A stretch of DNA of 13,777 nucleotides. Source: CAYVMN01 sp043808585 (GTDB taxonomy: Bacteria > Desulfobacterota > DSM-4660 > Desulfatiglandales > Desulfatiglandaceae). This document shows, in pieces, positions 13,502 through 13,777 of the stretch. The stretch lies in contig JAZDES010000160.1 in the NCBI GenBank assembly GCA_043808585.1, forward strand, positions 1 through 13,777, read 5' to 3'. Below the pieces are notes generated by a model. It made no database searches and was not told where the DNA came from. It saw only the letters and a program-made list of their open reading frames with translations. The translations under genes and the position numbers were made by a program. Numbering within the stretch: the first letter of the stretch is position 1; each line of letters opens with the position of its first letter.

Positions 13502-13777
13502 CTAAAACCACCTCGTGATTACGATCTTTCGGTCGGTAAAGAACTTGATAGATTCTGCCCTTCCGTGGAGGTCTCCATAGAACGATTCTTTATAGCTGCC
13601 CAGCGTTGAAAAGGCCTGGGTCGCCGCAATCCCGACATTGATGCCGATATTGCCGCAAGGGACCCGGTATCGAAACTCTCTTGCCCAGTACCCGCTGGAG
13701 GTAAAGATCAAGGCGGAATGCCCGAAACGGCTTTCCTCTATCAGCCTTAGGGCACCATCAAAATCATTCGCCCTGAT
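13502..13777 (-). CDS. Aldehyde dehydrogenase, methylmalonate-semialdehyde dehydrogenase-like, 3' end only
   Basis: The frame is open to the window edge, so 91 C-terminal residues are seen and the start, the NAD domain and the catalytic Cys lie outside. Recognisable pieces are ESRFGHSALIFTSSG, GNIGINVGIAATQAF, SYKESFYGDLHGRA and KFFTDRKIVITRW. The GDLH motif and this ending are characteristic of the CoA-acylating, decarboxylating methylmalonate/malonate-semialdehyde dehydrogenases rather than ordinary aldehyde dehydrogenases. Such enzymes convert a beta-carboxy aldehyde to an acyl-CoA plus CO2. The product of enamidase, 2-formylglutarate, is a compound of exactly that type, so the two genes could act in sequence, giving glutaryl-CoA. 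That link is inference. Confidence 0.82.
   Translation of the reverse strand: MRANDFDGALRLIEESRFGHSALIFTSSGYWAREFRYRVPCGNIGINVGIAATQAFSTLGSYKESFYGDLHGRAESIKFFTDRKIVITRWF

Noticed and set aside
13502..13711. 69-codon complete small protein
   Set aside because: The frame is open to the window edge and reads as an aldehyde dehydrogenase C-terminus; the apparent start is an internal TTG.
1..13777. CRISPR array, tRNA, rRNA, insertion sequence, phage or defence genes
   Set aside because: I looked on both strands and found no regularly spaced direct repeats, no RNA gene signatures, no transposase or integrase and no defence-type domains.

Overview
The window looks like a chromosomal catabolic region of an anaerobic bacterium, most likely a Desulfobacterota (former Deltaproteobacteria) member. 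This is an inference from gene content (several CoA-thioester beta-oxidation genes, a BadI/MenB-type ring hydrolase, an Old Yellow Enzyme-type flavo-Fe-S reductase, a DUF169 protein, an enamidase-like amidohydrolase) and from an intergenic repeat of the kind that pipelines translate as MSFPRKRESR. No rRNA, tRNA or taxonomic marker gene is present, so the placement stays tentative.

Layout. Positions 1-294 hold a 208-bp foldback inverted repeat that carries two mirror-image terminator-like hairpins. From 7025 leftwards to 295, seven genes on the minus strand form a probable operon, read in this order: class III CoA-transferase, BadI/MenB-like ring-opening hydrolase, enoyl-CoA hydratase, short-chain dehydrogenase, acyl-CoA dehydrogenase, 3-hydroxyacyl-CoA dehydrogenase, and a second, divergent 3-hydroxyacyl-CoA dehydrogenase. 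A perfect 8+1+8 palindrome sits just upstream of the first gene. Further right, still on the minus strand, is a frameshifted and C-terminally shortened crotonase gene. On the plus strand follow a 655-aa OYE/2,4-dienoyl-CoA-reductase-family enzyme, a relic zone holding the 3' ends of a thiolase and a VOC-family gene, and a DUF169 protein. From the right edge back to 11193, on the minus strand, lies a second operon: aldehyde dehydrogenase (3' end only), a ferritin-like protein, a DUF1185 (AA_synth) protein and an enamidase-like amidohydrolase.

How the genes may work together. The left operon has the enzyme types needed to activate a cyclic carboxylate by CoA transfer, desaturate it, hydrate it, oxidise it to a 2-keto ring acid and open the ring by a retro-Dieckmann-type hydrolysis, followed by beta-oxidation. 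It has the same parts list as the cyclohexanecarboxylate (Ali/Bad) route. The right operon pairs an enamidase-like enzyme, known from nicotinate fermentation, with a dehydrogenase whose C-terminus resembles the decarboxylating, CoA-acylating methylmalonate-semialdehyde dehydrogenases. Together they could turn a reduced N-heterocycle into an acyl-CoA (glutaryl-CoA if the substrate is 2-formylglutarate). The OYE-type reductase between the two operons could supply a ring or dienoyl-CoA reduction. That all three blocks serve one pathway is a hypothesis; the sequence shows only that they are neighbours.
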